64,000 nucleotides of DNA from assembly GCA_035527975.1 (NCBI GenBank), contig DATKZM010000021.1, positions 62,001 to 126,000 of the forward strand. The letters are read 5' to 3'. Under the pieces are notes generated by a model. It searched no databases. It saw only the letters and a list, made by a program, of their open reading frames with translations, and was not told the origin of the DNA. Positions 26,598 through 34,286 of the stretch are shown here, in pieces. The DNA comes from DATKZM01 sp035527975 (GTDB lineage: Bacteria > Pseudomonadota > Alphaproteobacteria > JAPULJ01). The translations under genes were made by a program, and so were the position numbers. Within the stretch, counting starts at the first letter, position 1. Each line of letters opens with the position of its first letter.

Positions 26598-26632
26598 GTG
26601 GGTATCTAGGGGGTTACCCACAGGTTACCCAC
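26598..26632. terminator. Hairpin and direct repeat between convergent panC and kinase-like gene
   Basis: GTGGGTA (26598-26604) pairs with TACCCAC (26615-26621), and GGTTACCCAC is repeated at 26612 and 26623, so either copy could form the stem. It lies between two convergent genes, where a bidirectional terminator would be expected, but a T tract is missing. Confidence 0.45.
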
Positions 26633-26702
26633 TAGATGTTGAGGCATACGCCGGATTGCAACCGACATCAGCGCGGCTTTGCCCCTCCGGCGGTATCGGC
26701 AT

Positions 26703-27611
26703 TCAAAGCACCTTGCGGCGCTCGCGCCGGAACATCGCTCGCCACGCGTCGATGCTTTGCGGCCGGGCCGCCGGATCGAGCGCCAGCCCGGCATCGACCG
26801 CGCCGCGGAAGTGCTCGTTGTATCGCCCCGCCGCCTGTTCGGCCGTGGGCAAGGTCTGATCGTCCGTGGCGCGTTGGTCCGCCGACTGGGGCGGCCGGCC
26901 GGTAATCAGGCGATAGAACAGCGCCGCCAGACCATAGATGTCGGCGAGCGGGCCGGGCGCGCCATCATCTGCGTCCAGCAGCTCTGGTGCTCGATAGGGG
27001 TCGGGCGGGAGCTTGGCCTCTCCTGTTCCCCCGGCCCCGACCTCGGCGGCGAACGCATGGGCGCATGATACGCGGGCCTCGGACATATCGGTCCACAATA
27101 GCGCGCCGCTGGGCAGGAACAGTACAGCTTCTGGTGCAATCGCGTGATGGACGGCGCCGGCGCCATGGATCGCTTCCAGCCCGCCCAACAGCGGATCGAG
27201 GATCTGGTAGAGCTCGCGCTGGCTGAGCGTTCCGTCCGCGCCCATCATGGCGGCAAGCGTGGTGCCCTCGCGCCGCGCCTGGACCCGGTAAGAGGTGCCC
27301 TCGTAACGGATGAGGTCGAACGTTGCGAGGACGTTGTCATGCGAAACAGTAGCGAGCTTTTGCGCCTCGTGGCTGAAGCGCTCGCGCTGATCGTCGAAGA
27401 GATCCTCGCGGTCGAATTCAGGTTCGACGTACTGGCCGGTGCGCCGGGCGATCCCGCGCGGCAGGAACTCCGCAATCGTCACCGCCAGCCGATCGCCATG
27501 GCGCGCCGCCGGATAATAGAGCGCGTAGCCGTCATCGGCCGGCGCGCCGCGGATCTCATAGCCTCGAAAGGCGAAGCCCACGGGCAACGTCCCGCGTTCG
27601 CTATCGCTCAT
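26703..27611 (-). CDS. Predicted pseudokinase (Ser/Thr protein-kinase fold)
   Basis: A 302-residue protein with the fold of bacterial Hanks-type kinases: FRGYEIRG at the start, LAVTIAEFLPRGIARR, HEAQKLATVSHDNVLATFDL, ILDPLLGGLEAIHGAGAVHH and PYRAPELLDADD ... DIYGLAALFYRLITGRPP. Catalytic positions are lost: VAIKE has become VTIAE (Ala47 for Lys), HRDIKPAN has become HHAIAPEA (Ala157 for Asp), and DFG reads DMS. The Gly-rich loop is also absent. It probably binds or regulates rather than phosphorylates. No membrane segment was seen. There is no obvious partner next to it. Confidence 0.88.
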   Translation of the reverse strand: MSDSERGTLPVGFAFRGYEIRGAPADDGYALYYPAARHGDRLAVTIAEFLPRGIARRTGQYVEPEFDREDLFDDQRERFSHEAQKLATVSHDNVLATFDLIRYEGTSYRVQARREGTTLAAMMGADGTLSQRELYQILDPLLGGLEAIHGAGAVHHAIAPEAVLFLPSGALLWTDMSEARVSCAHAFAAEVGAGGTGEAKLPPDPYRAPELLDADDGAPGPLADIYGLAALFYRLITGRPPQSADQRATDDQTLPTAEQAAGRYNEHFRGAVDAGLALDPAARPQSIDAWRAMFRRERRKVL

Positions 27612-27706
27612 AGCTTGATCGGTGGGCCATCAACCATCAACCCACCGTAGAATTCACGCGCCGCGATGACAATCGGGATTGACCGCATATGCGGACTGCG
27701 CGGTGG

Positions 27707-28618
27707 TCATGCGGCGGTTTGGCGCGTGCGTCTGGGCTCGATCACCACCAGCGCCACGGCGGCAAGCACCATCACCAGCGCCACAAGCTCGCGCCAGCCG
27801 ATCGTCTCGCCCAGCACCGCCGCACCGGAGAGCAAACCGACCGCGGGAACCGCGAGCGTGCTGATCGAGGCAACGCCGGCGGGAAACAACGCCACCGTGC
27901 GAAACCACAACAGATAAGCCAGCACCAGGCCGATCAGCGTCGTATAGACCGCCGCCCACCACGCCGCAGCGCTGGCCTGATGCATGGTGAAAGGCTCGGT
28001 GGCCGCGATCGCCACGATCGGTATGGAACCGATAAGCAGATGCCAACCGGCAAAGCTCATCGGCGGCACCGCCCATTTGACGCGCTTGGTAATGATCGTG
28101 CCGGCACCGAACGAGATTGCCGCCCCGGTTATGCAGAGTATGCCGAGCGGCCGGTCGCCGAACTCGCCGAGCGACGGCCATAAGAGGATCAAAATACCGC
28201 CGAGCCCGATCACGACCGCGCCAAGGCGCCGGAACGTCAGTGCCTCACCCAGAAAGATGCGCGCCAGGATCACCACCCAGAGCGGCGCGGTGTAACCGAT
28301 CAGCGCTGCTTGTCCACTCTCAAGCAGCTTGACCCCGTATGCCGCAAGGACCAGCCACAGCGTGACATTGGTCAGCGAGATCGCCAGCAATGCCGGCCAT
28401 TGCCGCCGCGGCACCTTCACCGGCATGCCGCTCGCCAGCGCGATGCCCAGCATCAACAACCCCGCCGCGACCGCCGTCGTTGCGCGGTACTGCCAGACCG
28501 GCATTTCCAGCACCGACAGCTTGATCGCCGGCCAGTTCGAACCCCAGCAGAACGTGATCGCCGGAAACAAAAGATAGCGCGCCGGCCCCGCCGGCGTTTG
28601 TGACGGCCGATCGGTCAA
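27707..28618 (-). CDS. EamA/DMT-family transporter (copy 1)
   Basis: A 303-residue, ten-helix drug/metabolite transporter with two EamA repeats. The first contains FCWGSNWPAIKLSV and IGYTAPLWVVILARIFLGEAL; the second contains TTLIGLVLAYLLWFRTVALFP and LAVPAVGLLSGAAVLGE. The direction and substrate cannot be predicted. A second DMT protein is encoded at 36161-37030. Confidence 0.93.
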   Translation of the reverse strand: MTDRPSQTPAGPARYLLFPAITFCWGSNWPAIKLSVLEMPVWQYRATTAVAAGLLMLGIALASGMPVKVPRRQWPALLAISLTNVTLWLVLAAYGVKLLESGQAALIGYTAPLWVVILARIFLGEALTFRRLGAVVIGLGGILILLWPSLGEFGDRPLGILCITGAAISFGAGTIITKRVKWAVPPMSFAGWHLLIGSIPIVAIAATEPFTMHQASAAAWWAAVYTTLIGLVLAYLLWFRTVALFPAGVASISTLAVPAVGLLSGAAVLGETIGWRELVALVMVLAAVALVVIEPRRTRQTAA

Positions 28619-28689
28619 GCGGCCCGCCTAAACCTTATCCCGGGTCGTGCGCGGCCCGCAGGTCGATAAGCTCATGGCCGCGCCCCGCG

Positions 28690-29190
28690 TCACTGCCTGG
28701 GCCGGGACTCGATGATCGGTTGGGCGTATTGCGGCTCGGTGTCCCAGGGAAAATGTATCCAGGTGTCCTGGCTCACCTCGGTGATGAAACTGTCGACCAT
28801 CGGACGGCCGGCGGGTTTGGCGTAGACGGTTGCGAAATGCGCCTTTGGCAGAAGATCGCGCACGAGCTTGGCGGTGGCGCCGGTATCGACGAGGTCGTCG
28901 ACGATCAGCCAGCCCGCGCCTTGGTTGTCGGTGGCGGGCGATTTCAGGATCCGGGGCTCGCCCTGATCCATGTAGTCGTAGCTGGCAACCCCGACCGTCT
29001 CGATCACCCGGATTTCCAACTCGCGCGCCACGATCGCCGCCGGCACCAGGCCGCCGCGGGTCACCGCAACGACGCCCTCCCAGGGCCCCAGATCGAGGAG
29101 CCGCCAGGCCAGCGCCTTGGCATCGCGATGCAGCTCCTGCCAGGAGACCGGAAAAAACTTGCCGCGCGCCTTGGCTTCTTCTTCGCTCAC
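28690..29190 (-). CDS. gpt: Xanthine(-guanine) phosphoribosyltransferase
   Basis: A 166-residue type I PRTase for purine salvage. The N-terminus FPVSWQELHRDAKALAWRL resembles E. coli Gpt, and the PRPP motif is LIVDDLVDTGATAK, with VAVTRGGLVPA upstream. The start is a GTG at 29190 preceded by GGGGAGGTGG, a strong ribosome site that decides it over the upstream in-frame ATG. It is divergent from the gamma-glutamyltransferase gene. Confidence 0.95.
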   Translation of the reverse strand: MSEEEAKARGKFFPVSWQELHRDAKALAWRLLDLGPWEGVVAVTRGGLVPAAIVARELEIRVIETVGVASYDYMDQGEPRILKSPATDNQGAGWLIVDDLVDTGATAKLVRDLLPKAHFATVYAKPAGRPMVDSFITEVSQDTWIHFPWDTEPQYAQPIIESRPRQ

Positions 29191-29276
29191 CTGACCACCT
29201 CCCCACAATGCAGCGCGGGTATTTAGAGTGAAGCGCCCAATCAACGCAATGCCAACGCAATGGCCGGCGCTGCGCG

Positions 29277-29315
29277 ATTGGATTTCTCTGCATTGGATTT
29301 CTCTGCATTGGATTT
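29277..29315. repeat. 15-bp tandem repeat (2.6 copies) in divergent promoter region
   Basis: The unit ATTGGATTTCTCTGC occurs twice and is followed by a partial ATTGGATTT. It lies between the gpt start at 29190 and the GTG of the gamma-glutamyltransferase gene at 29368. A 9-bp direct repeat AACGCAATG lies just upstream. Copy-number change here could alter promoter spacing. Confidence 0.75.
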
Positions 29316-29367
29316 AAGGCGCGAACGCCGCTACAACCGCGACGGGCCAGCAAGGGGGCGATCCCAA

Positions 29368-30960
29368 GTGTTCGAAACCGTACGCACGCGACGCGGCATG
29401 GTGACCTCGTCGCATCATCTGGCGGCCGAGGCGGGCTTGCGGGTTCTGCGCGAGGGCGGCAACGCGATCGAAGCGATGATCGCCGCGGCAGCGACGATCT
29501 CCGTGGTCTACCCGCACATGAATGGCCTCGGCGGCGACGGCTTCTGGTTGATCTCCACGCCGGGCCGGCGCCCGCCGCGCGCCATCACCGCGGTAGGAGC
29601 GGCGGGCCGGGCGGTCGACGAGGCCTATTACCGCGAGCGCGGGCTTGAGGCGATTCCGACCCGCGGCCCGCTCGCCGCCAACACGGTCGCGGGCACCATC
29701 TCCGGCTGGCAGGCGGCGCTGGCGATCAGCGCCGAATGGGGCGGGCACATGACGGCCGGCCGGCTGCTGGAGGATGCGATCTGGCACGCCGAGCAAGGCT
29801 TTCCGGTGACCGGCGGCCAGCACCGGCTGACGGTCGAAAAGCGCGACGAACTACAGCACGTGCCGGGCTGGGCCAAGCTCTTTCTGGCCAATGGCGCGGC
29901 ACCCGATCCGGGCGACACCTTCAAGCAGCCGGCACTGGCGCGCACGCTGACGCGGCTGGCCCAGGTCGGCTTCGACGATTTTTATCGCGGCACGCTGGCG
30001 CATACCATCGCGGCCGACCTTGAGCGCGCCGGCAGCCCGGTGACCGCGGGCGATCTGGCCGCCCACCGGGCAGCCGAGACCGCGCCGCTGATGGTCAAGC
30101 TGAAATCGGGCAGCGTCTACAATGTCCGGCCGCCGAGCCAGGGCCTTGCCTCGCTCGTCATCCTCGGCCTCTTCGACCGCTTGGGCGTGGAGGAAGCCGA
30201 CGGCTTCGAGCATGTCCATGGCCTGGTTGAGGCGACCAAGCTGGCGATCCGCATCCGCAACGCCAACGTCACCGACCCGGCCTATATGGGCGCCGACCCG
30301 GCCGACTTCGTGAACGACGCCAACCTCGATGCCCGGGTCCGCTCGATCAGCATGAAGAAGGCGCTGGCCTGGCCCGACCCGGCGGTGCCCGGCGATACGG
30401 TCTGGCTGGGCGCGGTCGACGGCGAGGGGCGCGCGGTCTCGTTCATCCATTCGATCTATTGGGAGTTCGGCTCCGGCGTGGTGCTTGAGGAAAGCGGCAT
30501 CCAATGGCAGAACCGCGGCAGCTCCTTCACGCTCGGCGAGGACCAGCAAAACTATATCCGCCCGGGCCGGCTGCCCTTCCACACCAACAACCCGGCGCTG
30601 GCGCTGCTCAATGACGGCCGGGTCATGGTCTATGGTGCGATGGGCGGCGACGGTCAGCCGCAGAGCCAGGCCGCCGTCTATTCGCGCTATGCGATGTTCG
30701 GCCAGGAGCTGCAGGCCGCGATCACCGCGCCGCGCTGGGTGCTGGGCCGCACCTGGGGCGCGCCCAAGGTCGGGCTGCGTATCGAGGACCGCTTCGATCC
30801 CAACGTGATCAAGGCGCTGCGCAAGGCCGGGCATGCGGTCGATCTGCAACCGCCGCTGACCGACCTGATGGGCCATGCCGGCGCCATCGTGCTGCACCCC
30901 TCGGGGCTTATCGAAGGCGCCAACGATCCGCGCAGCGACGGGGCGGCGGTGGGGTATTAG
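29368..30960 (+). CDS. Gamma-glutamyltransferase family protein, YwrD-like
   Basis: A 530-residue Ntn-hydrolase precursor. Early blocks include MVTSSHHLAAEAGL, GGNAIEAMIAAAAT and MNGLGGDGFWLI. The predicted autoprocessing nucleophile is Thr344 in GDTVWLGAVDGEG, where classical GGTs have TTHYSVVD. The later WQNRGSSFTL, PFHTNNPALAL and GAMGGDGQPQSQA match YwrD-type members rather than classical GGT. No signal peptide is seen, suggesting a cytoplasmic enzyme. The GTG at 29368 follows AAGGGGGC; an upstream start would translate the 15-bp repeat. Confidence 0.9.
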   Translation: MFETVRTRRGMVTSSHHLAAEAGLRVLREGGNAIEAMIAAAATISVVYPHMNGLGGDGFWLISTPGRRPPRAITAVGAAGRAVDEAYYRERGLEAIPTRGPLAANTVAGTISGWQAALAISAEWGGHMTAGRLLEDAIWHAEQGFPVTGGQHRLTVEKRDELQHVPGWAKLFLANGAAPDPGDTFKQPALARTLTRLAQVGFDDFYRGTLAHTIAADLERAGSPVTAGDLAAHRAAETAPLMVKLKSGSVYNVRPPSQGLASLVILGLFDRLGVEEADGFEHVHGLVEATKLAIRIRNANVTDPAYMGADPADFVNDANLDARVRSISMKKALAWPDPAVPGDTVWLGAVDGEGRAVSFIHSIYWEFGSGVVLEESGIQWQNRGSSFTLGEDQQNYIRPGRLPFHTNNPALALLNDGRVMVYGAMGGDGQPQSQAAVYSRYAMFGQELQAAITAPRWVLGRTWGAPKVGLRIEDRFDPNVIKALRKAGHAVDLQPPLTDLMGHAGAIVLHPSGLIEGANDPRSDGAAVGY

Positions 30961-30990
30961 ACTTCCGATTGGGGAATGTGGCGAGGCTAC

Positions 30991-31160
30991 CCCTCTCCCG
31001 CTTGCGGGAGAGGGTGGACCGCCCGCAAGGGTGCGCCGGGTGAGGGCGACGGCGGAAAAAGCATTCGACGGCCTGCTCATTCTAGACCCGACGGCTGCCC
31101 TCACCCTCCCACCGCGCTCGCGCGCGGCGGGACCCTCCCTCTCCCGCAAGCGGGAGAGGG
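30991..31160. repeat. REP-like repeat pair, diverged family member D
   Basis: Two palindromes of the form CCCTCTCCCGC-TT/AA-GCGGGAGAGGG sit at 30991-31014 and 31137-31160, enclosing GGGTGAGGGCGACGG and CTGCCCTCACCCTCCCACCG. The layout parallels copies A-C but with a different palindromic arm. It fills most of the 339-base spacer between the gamma-glutamyltransferase and lipoprotein genes, where no gene was seen. Confidence 0.75.
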
Positions 31161-31299
31161 ATCGCGGCGGATCCATTTGTGTCCGCACGCCTAACCCATT
31201 GATCCGTTAACCATTTATTAACCCTGTGCTGGCCAGGCCGGACCGCGATCTCCTAGGATACCGGTACCAAACAGAAAAGTTCCTTGAGGAGGTCAGGGT

Positions 31300-31593
31300 A
31301 TGAAACTGCGTCACGCAGCGATGATGGGGCTTGCCGGTCTTGCCCTCACCCTTGGCGGGTGCGGCATCACCACCAGGACCACGCAGATCCAAACGGGCAG
31401 CGCACAAGGCGCCTACTACGTCCAGTGCAACGGCATCTTCAACGACTTCAACCTGTGCAAGTTCAATGCGGGGCGCGCCTGTCCGCAGGGCTATGTCATC
31501 CTGCGCTCGGTCGATCAGATCGGCGAGATCCCGCTCACCAAGACCTATTACATCACCGGCATCCGGCGCAGCATGACCGTGCGCTGCATGTAG
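31300..31593 (+). CDS. Small lipoprotein with conserved-looking Cys pattern
   Basis: A 97-residue protein. GAGGAGG lies 8 nt before the ATG. The signal ends in a lipobox LTLGGC (Cys21), predicting lipidation and export. The mature part is short, with Cys residues in YYVQCNGIFNDFNLCKF, GRACPQGYVIL and the terminal MTVRCM. No family is recognised. It converges with the second DUF1194 gene, 10 nt apart. Confidence 0.85.
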   Translation: MKLRHAAMMGLAGLALTLGGCGITTRTTQIQTGSAQGAYYVQCNGIFNDFNLCKFNAGRACPQGYVILRSVDQIGEIPLTKTYYITGIRRSMTVRCM

Positions 31594-31603
31594 GGCTTTG
31601 CGG

Positions 31604-32323
31604 CTAGCGCGCCGGTAGGCCGGCGATCTCACGTACGAGCTTGCGCAGGATCGCCTCGGCGAAGTCGCGGCGGCGGGTCGCCACTATGACGAAAGCACCG
31701 CGGCCGGTAATCACGTCGCGCCGGAAATGCTCGGCGAGCGAAAGTCCGTCCGGGCCGGTCCCGGCCGTATCGGGACCCATCTTCAGGACCAGCGCATTGA
31801 TCGTGATGCCGGCCAGATCAGCCTGCCGGCGGACCAGCGCCAGCGGCGGTCCGCCAACGTTGCGGCCGTCACCGGAGACGTCGATGATCCGGCGCGCGCC
31901 GTCGAAGCGGTTGGTGGCGATCATCGTCGCGGCATAGGCGATGGCGGCGCTGATCGAGTTGTGGCCCCAGGCCATGCGCCGCCGCGATCGGAGCTGATCG
32001 GCAAAACCGCGTGCCGCGGCGAGACCGTCGATCAGTGTCCAGCCGACGATCTCGTCCTGCGAGGCCGGCGCGCCCCATTCGATATAGGCGACCGCGATAC
32101 GCCGCCGCCGGCCGGCCGCGATCGCCCGCAGCACCCGCGGATCGGTGATGGCCTTGGCATAAGCCTCGCGCTGCCAGCGGAACTCCGGCGGCTCGATTGA
32201 GCCCGATCCGTCGGCGGCGATTAACAGTTCGGCATCGACCGGCATCCCGCCGGCCTGCACCGGCGCGGCGAGGCACGGCCAAACTGTGAGCGACAGCATC
32301 GCGATCGCCAGCATCCGTGGCAT
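31604..32323 (-). CDS. Secreted DUF1194 / von Willebrand A-like protein (paralogue 2)
   Basis: A 239-residue protein with a signal peptide (MLAIAMLSLTVWPCLAAPVQA) and the same fold as the gene at 5811: MIDAS-like IAADGSGSIEPPEF, VAYIEWG, GWTLIDG, SISAAIAYAATM and IIDVSGDGRNVGG. It lacks the basic C-terminal tail of paralogue 1. The function is unknown; a metal-dependent adhesion or scaffold role is the family expectation. Confidence 0.88.
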   Translation of the reverse strand: MPRMLAIAMLSLTVWPCLAAPVQAGGMPVDAELLIAADGSGSIEPPEFRWQREAYAKAITDPRVLRAIAAGRRRRIAVAYIEWGAPASQDEIVGWTLIDGLAAARGFADQLRSRRRMAWGHNSISAAIAYAATMIATNRFDGARRIIDVSGDGRNVGGPPLALVRRQADLAGITINALVLKMGPDTAGTGPDGLSLAEHFRRDVITGRGAFVIVATRRRDFAEAILRKLVREIAGLPAR

Positions 32324-32460
32324 GGCATGCCCCTTGGTGGTGAGGTAATGGGTACGCAGCCGGATCAGCCGCCACTATACGCCATTCCGTCCCCGGCCGC
32401 TCCCTGCCGCGCCGCCATCCAGGTGCGCCCAGACGTGACAGCACGGCGCAGGCCGGCTTA

Positions 32461-32721
32461 TACCAAGTCTCAGTGATATTGCCCCATTTGATGGCGGCGG
32501 ATTGGCCCTCAGGTTAGGCACGCGGCGCGGCGCGATGCAGCGCATCGGGCAAGCCGCGTAACGCGGCCGGAGGGCCAATCGGCCCCACCGAAGGCCGCCA
32601 TTTTTTGTCCGCCGGCGTCGTTGCGCGCGGCTTGTGGTGCGCCGCACCACGGCGCAACCCGCGCCTAACCGGCGGACAAAATCTTGGCGGTCAAATGGCT
32701 CAATATCACTGAGATTTGGTA
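32461..32721. mobile_element. MITE-like element, 261 bp, with 3-bp target duplication
   Basis: The ends are near-perfect inverted repeats: TACCAAGTCTCAGTGATATT at the left and the complement of TACCAAATCTCAGTGATATT at the right, with similarity continuing to CCATTTGA (about 32 bp). TTA flanks both sides (32458-32460 and 32722-32724), like a target duplication. Inside are two nested inverted repeats: GATTGGCCCTC/GAGGGCCAATC (32500-32580) and TTTTGTCCGCCGG/CCGGCGGACAAAA (32603-32681), the second also containing GTTGCGC/GCGCAAC and GTGGTGC/GCACCAC. There is no transposase frame. The right TTA is the TAA stop of the antiporter gene. Confidence 0.82.
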
Positions 32722-33990
32722 TTAGCTGCTACCCTTCGGTTTGTGGTTTTCCGACGTGATTTTGCCAGAGCCGGCGGCTGTCAGCCCCGCCCGGCGAAGG
32801 AACCCTGCCGCGAGCAACGGAGCGAAGATGCAGGTGGCTGCGGCCGTCAGGATCATGGCACCGTATAATTCCTCCGGCATTGCCCAATCGCCCAATCGTC
32901 GACCTTCGGCGACGATGACCATCGCGATCTCGGCGCGCGGCACCATGCTGACCGCGAGCGCCATGGCCGCAGACGATCCGATCAACGGCCAGGCCGGTAC
33001 CATCGTGCCGACGACCTTGCCCAGGATCGCGGCCACGAGGATCGCCACCGAGGCAAGCAGCCCGCCGCCAAGCGCGCTGGTATCGATCGACAGGCCGATC
33101 CAAATGAAGAAGAACGGCGTGAACAGCTCGTAAAGCGACGAGAACGAAGCGTCGACCTTGATCGCCCGCGGATCGCGGCTGAAAACAAGCCCGGCGAAAA
33201 GAGCGCCCACCGGCAGCGAGAAACCCAGACCGTCGGCCGTGGCGGCGATCACCACGGCGATGCCGACCACGAGTAGCATCGGGTCGGGGCTCGCCCGCAA
33301 GCCAGCGAAAAAATTCGTTATCGGCGCTTCGAAATAGCGCGCGAAAATGATGCAGAACGCAAGGAAGAGGCCTGCCTTGATGGCCAGCCAGGCGGCCGTC
33401 TCACCGATGTTCAACCACAGCATCCCGTCGCCGCGCATCAAGACCGGCGCCAGCGCAAACAGAACCATCATCAGCGCAATGCCGGAAACATCGTCGAGCT
33501 CGGCCACGTCGATCAGGAGATCGCCGGTTGGAGAACCCAGCGCGCCGAGCTCGCGCCACACGGCAAGGCAGACCGCAAGGCTGGTGGCGGTGAGCGCGAC
33601 TGCCACGAAAAGGCTCGGCACCAGCGCGTATCCAAGCAGATAGCGCGCCGCCACATAGCCGGCGACGGCGCTGACGCCGACATTGCCGATCCAGATCCAG
33701 ACCGCGCGCCCGAGTTGGGCCAGCAGTTTGTCGACATTGCTTTCAAGGCCGACGCGGAACAGCAGGCAAAACACGCCGATCCCGCCGAGAAACTCGAAGA
33801 CGTGCAGCGCATCGCCGTTCAACAACGCGTATTCGCGATTGGCCGCCGAAAGCGCAAGACCAAGCAGCAAATAGCCGACCAGCGCCGGCACCCCGATGCG
33901 GTTTAGTAGCTCCCGGATATAGATCGCCGCGACCACAAGCGCGCCAACCGCCGCGACTATCACCCAGAGTTTATCGAAGGCGCCGTCCAT
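32722..33990 (-). CDS. CPA2-type cation/proton antiporter
   Basis: A 422-residue inner-membrane protein with about 12 helices and the Na+/H+ exchanger fold: IGVPALVGYLLLGLALS, GIGVFCLLFRVGLESNVDKL, ALTATSLAVCLAV, DVAELDDVSGIALMM (the acidic DD typical of ion-binding sites) and SLPVGALFAGLVFSRD. No RCK/TrkA nucleotide domain follows. The ATG at 33990 is 13 nt after the stop of the RHH gene. Its TAA stop coincides with the target duplication of the adjacent MITE-like element. Confidence 0.92.
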   Translation of the reverse strand: MDGAFDKLWVIVAAVGALVVAAIYIRELLNRIGVPALVGYLLLGLALSAANREYALLNGDALHVFEFLGGIGVFCLLFRVGLESNVDKLLAQLGRAVWIWIGNVGVSAVAGYVAARYLLGYALVPSLFVAVALTATSLAVCLAVWRELGALGSPTGDLLIDVAELDDVSGIALMMVLFALAPVLMRGDGMLWLNIGETAAWLAIKAGLFLAFCIIFARYFEAPITNFFAGLRASPDPMLLVVGIAVVIAATADGLGFSLPVGALFAGLVFSRDPRAIKVDASFSSLYELFTPFFFIWIGLSIDTSALGGGLLASVAILVAAILGKVVGTMVPAWPLIGSSAAMALAVSMVPRAEIAMVIVAEGRRLGDWAMPEELYGAMILTAAATCIFAPLLAAGFLRRAGLTAAGSGKITSENHKPKGSS

Positions 33991-34003
33991 CAGATCAAAT
34001 AGC

Positions 34004-34243
34004 TCAGCTTCTTTCGCCCGCCTGCCGGGCACGCAGCGACTTCAGCACGTAGACACGCAAAGCGCTCGACAGATTGGTGCTGCGTCCGGCGTCAATTTCG
34101 GCGACCAGATTGTTCACCGACAGCGCGCGCGCCGCAGCTATCTCCCTGAGCGCGTCCCAGAATTCCGGTTCGAGCGACACGCTGGTCGGGTGGCCGGCGA
34201 TCCGCACCGAGCGCTTGACCGCGCCGCCCATTGGCAGGTCCAC
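34004..34243 (-). CDS. Ribbon-helix-helix DNA-binding domain protein
   Basis: A 79-residue protein of the RHH_4-like family. KRSVRIAGHPTSVSLEPEFW forms the ribbon strand, and WDALREIAAARALSVNNLVA and LSSALRVYVLKSLRA the helices. Such proteins are common stand-alone genes in alphaproteobacteria and may bind DNA as dimers. It lies between fumC and the antiporter gene on the same strand, and might regulate or simply be co-transcribed with them. Confidence 0.9.
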   Translation of the reverse strand: MDLPMGGAVKRSVRIAGHPTSVSLEPEFWDALREIAAARALSVNNLVAEIDAGRSTNLSSALRVYVLKSLRARQAGERS

Positions 34244-34286
34244 AGATCCGCTCCTTGCCGTTAGCGGGGCCGCTAGTGCGGGCCGC

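Noticed and set aside
34004..34243. Ribbon-helix-helix gene as an antitoxin
   Set aside because: No small toxin gene is adjacent; neighbours are fumC and an antiporter, so a toxin-antitoxin pair is not supported.
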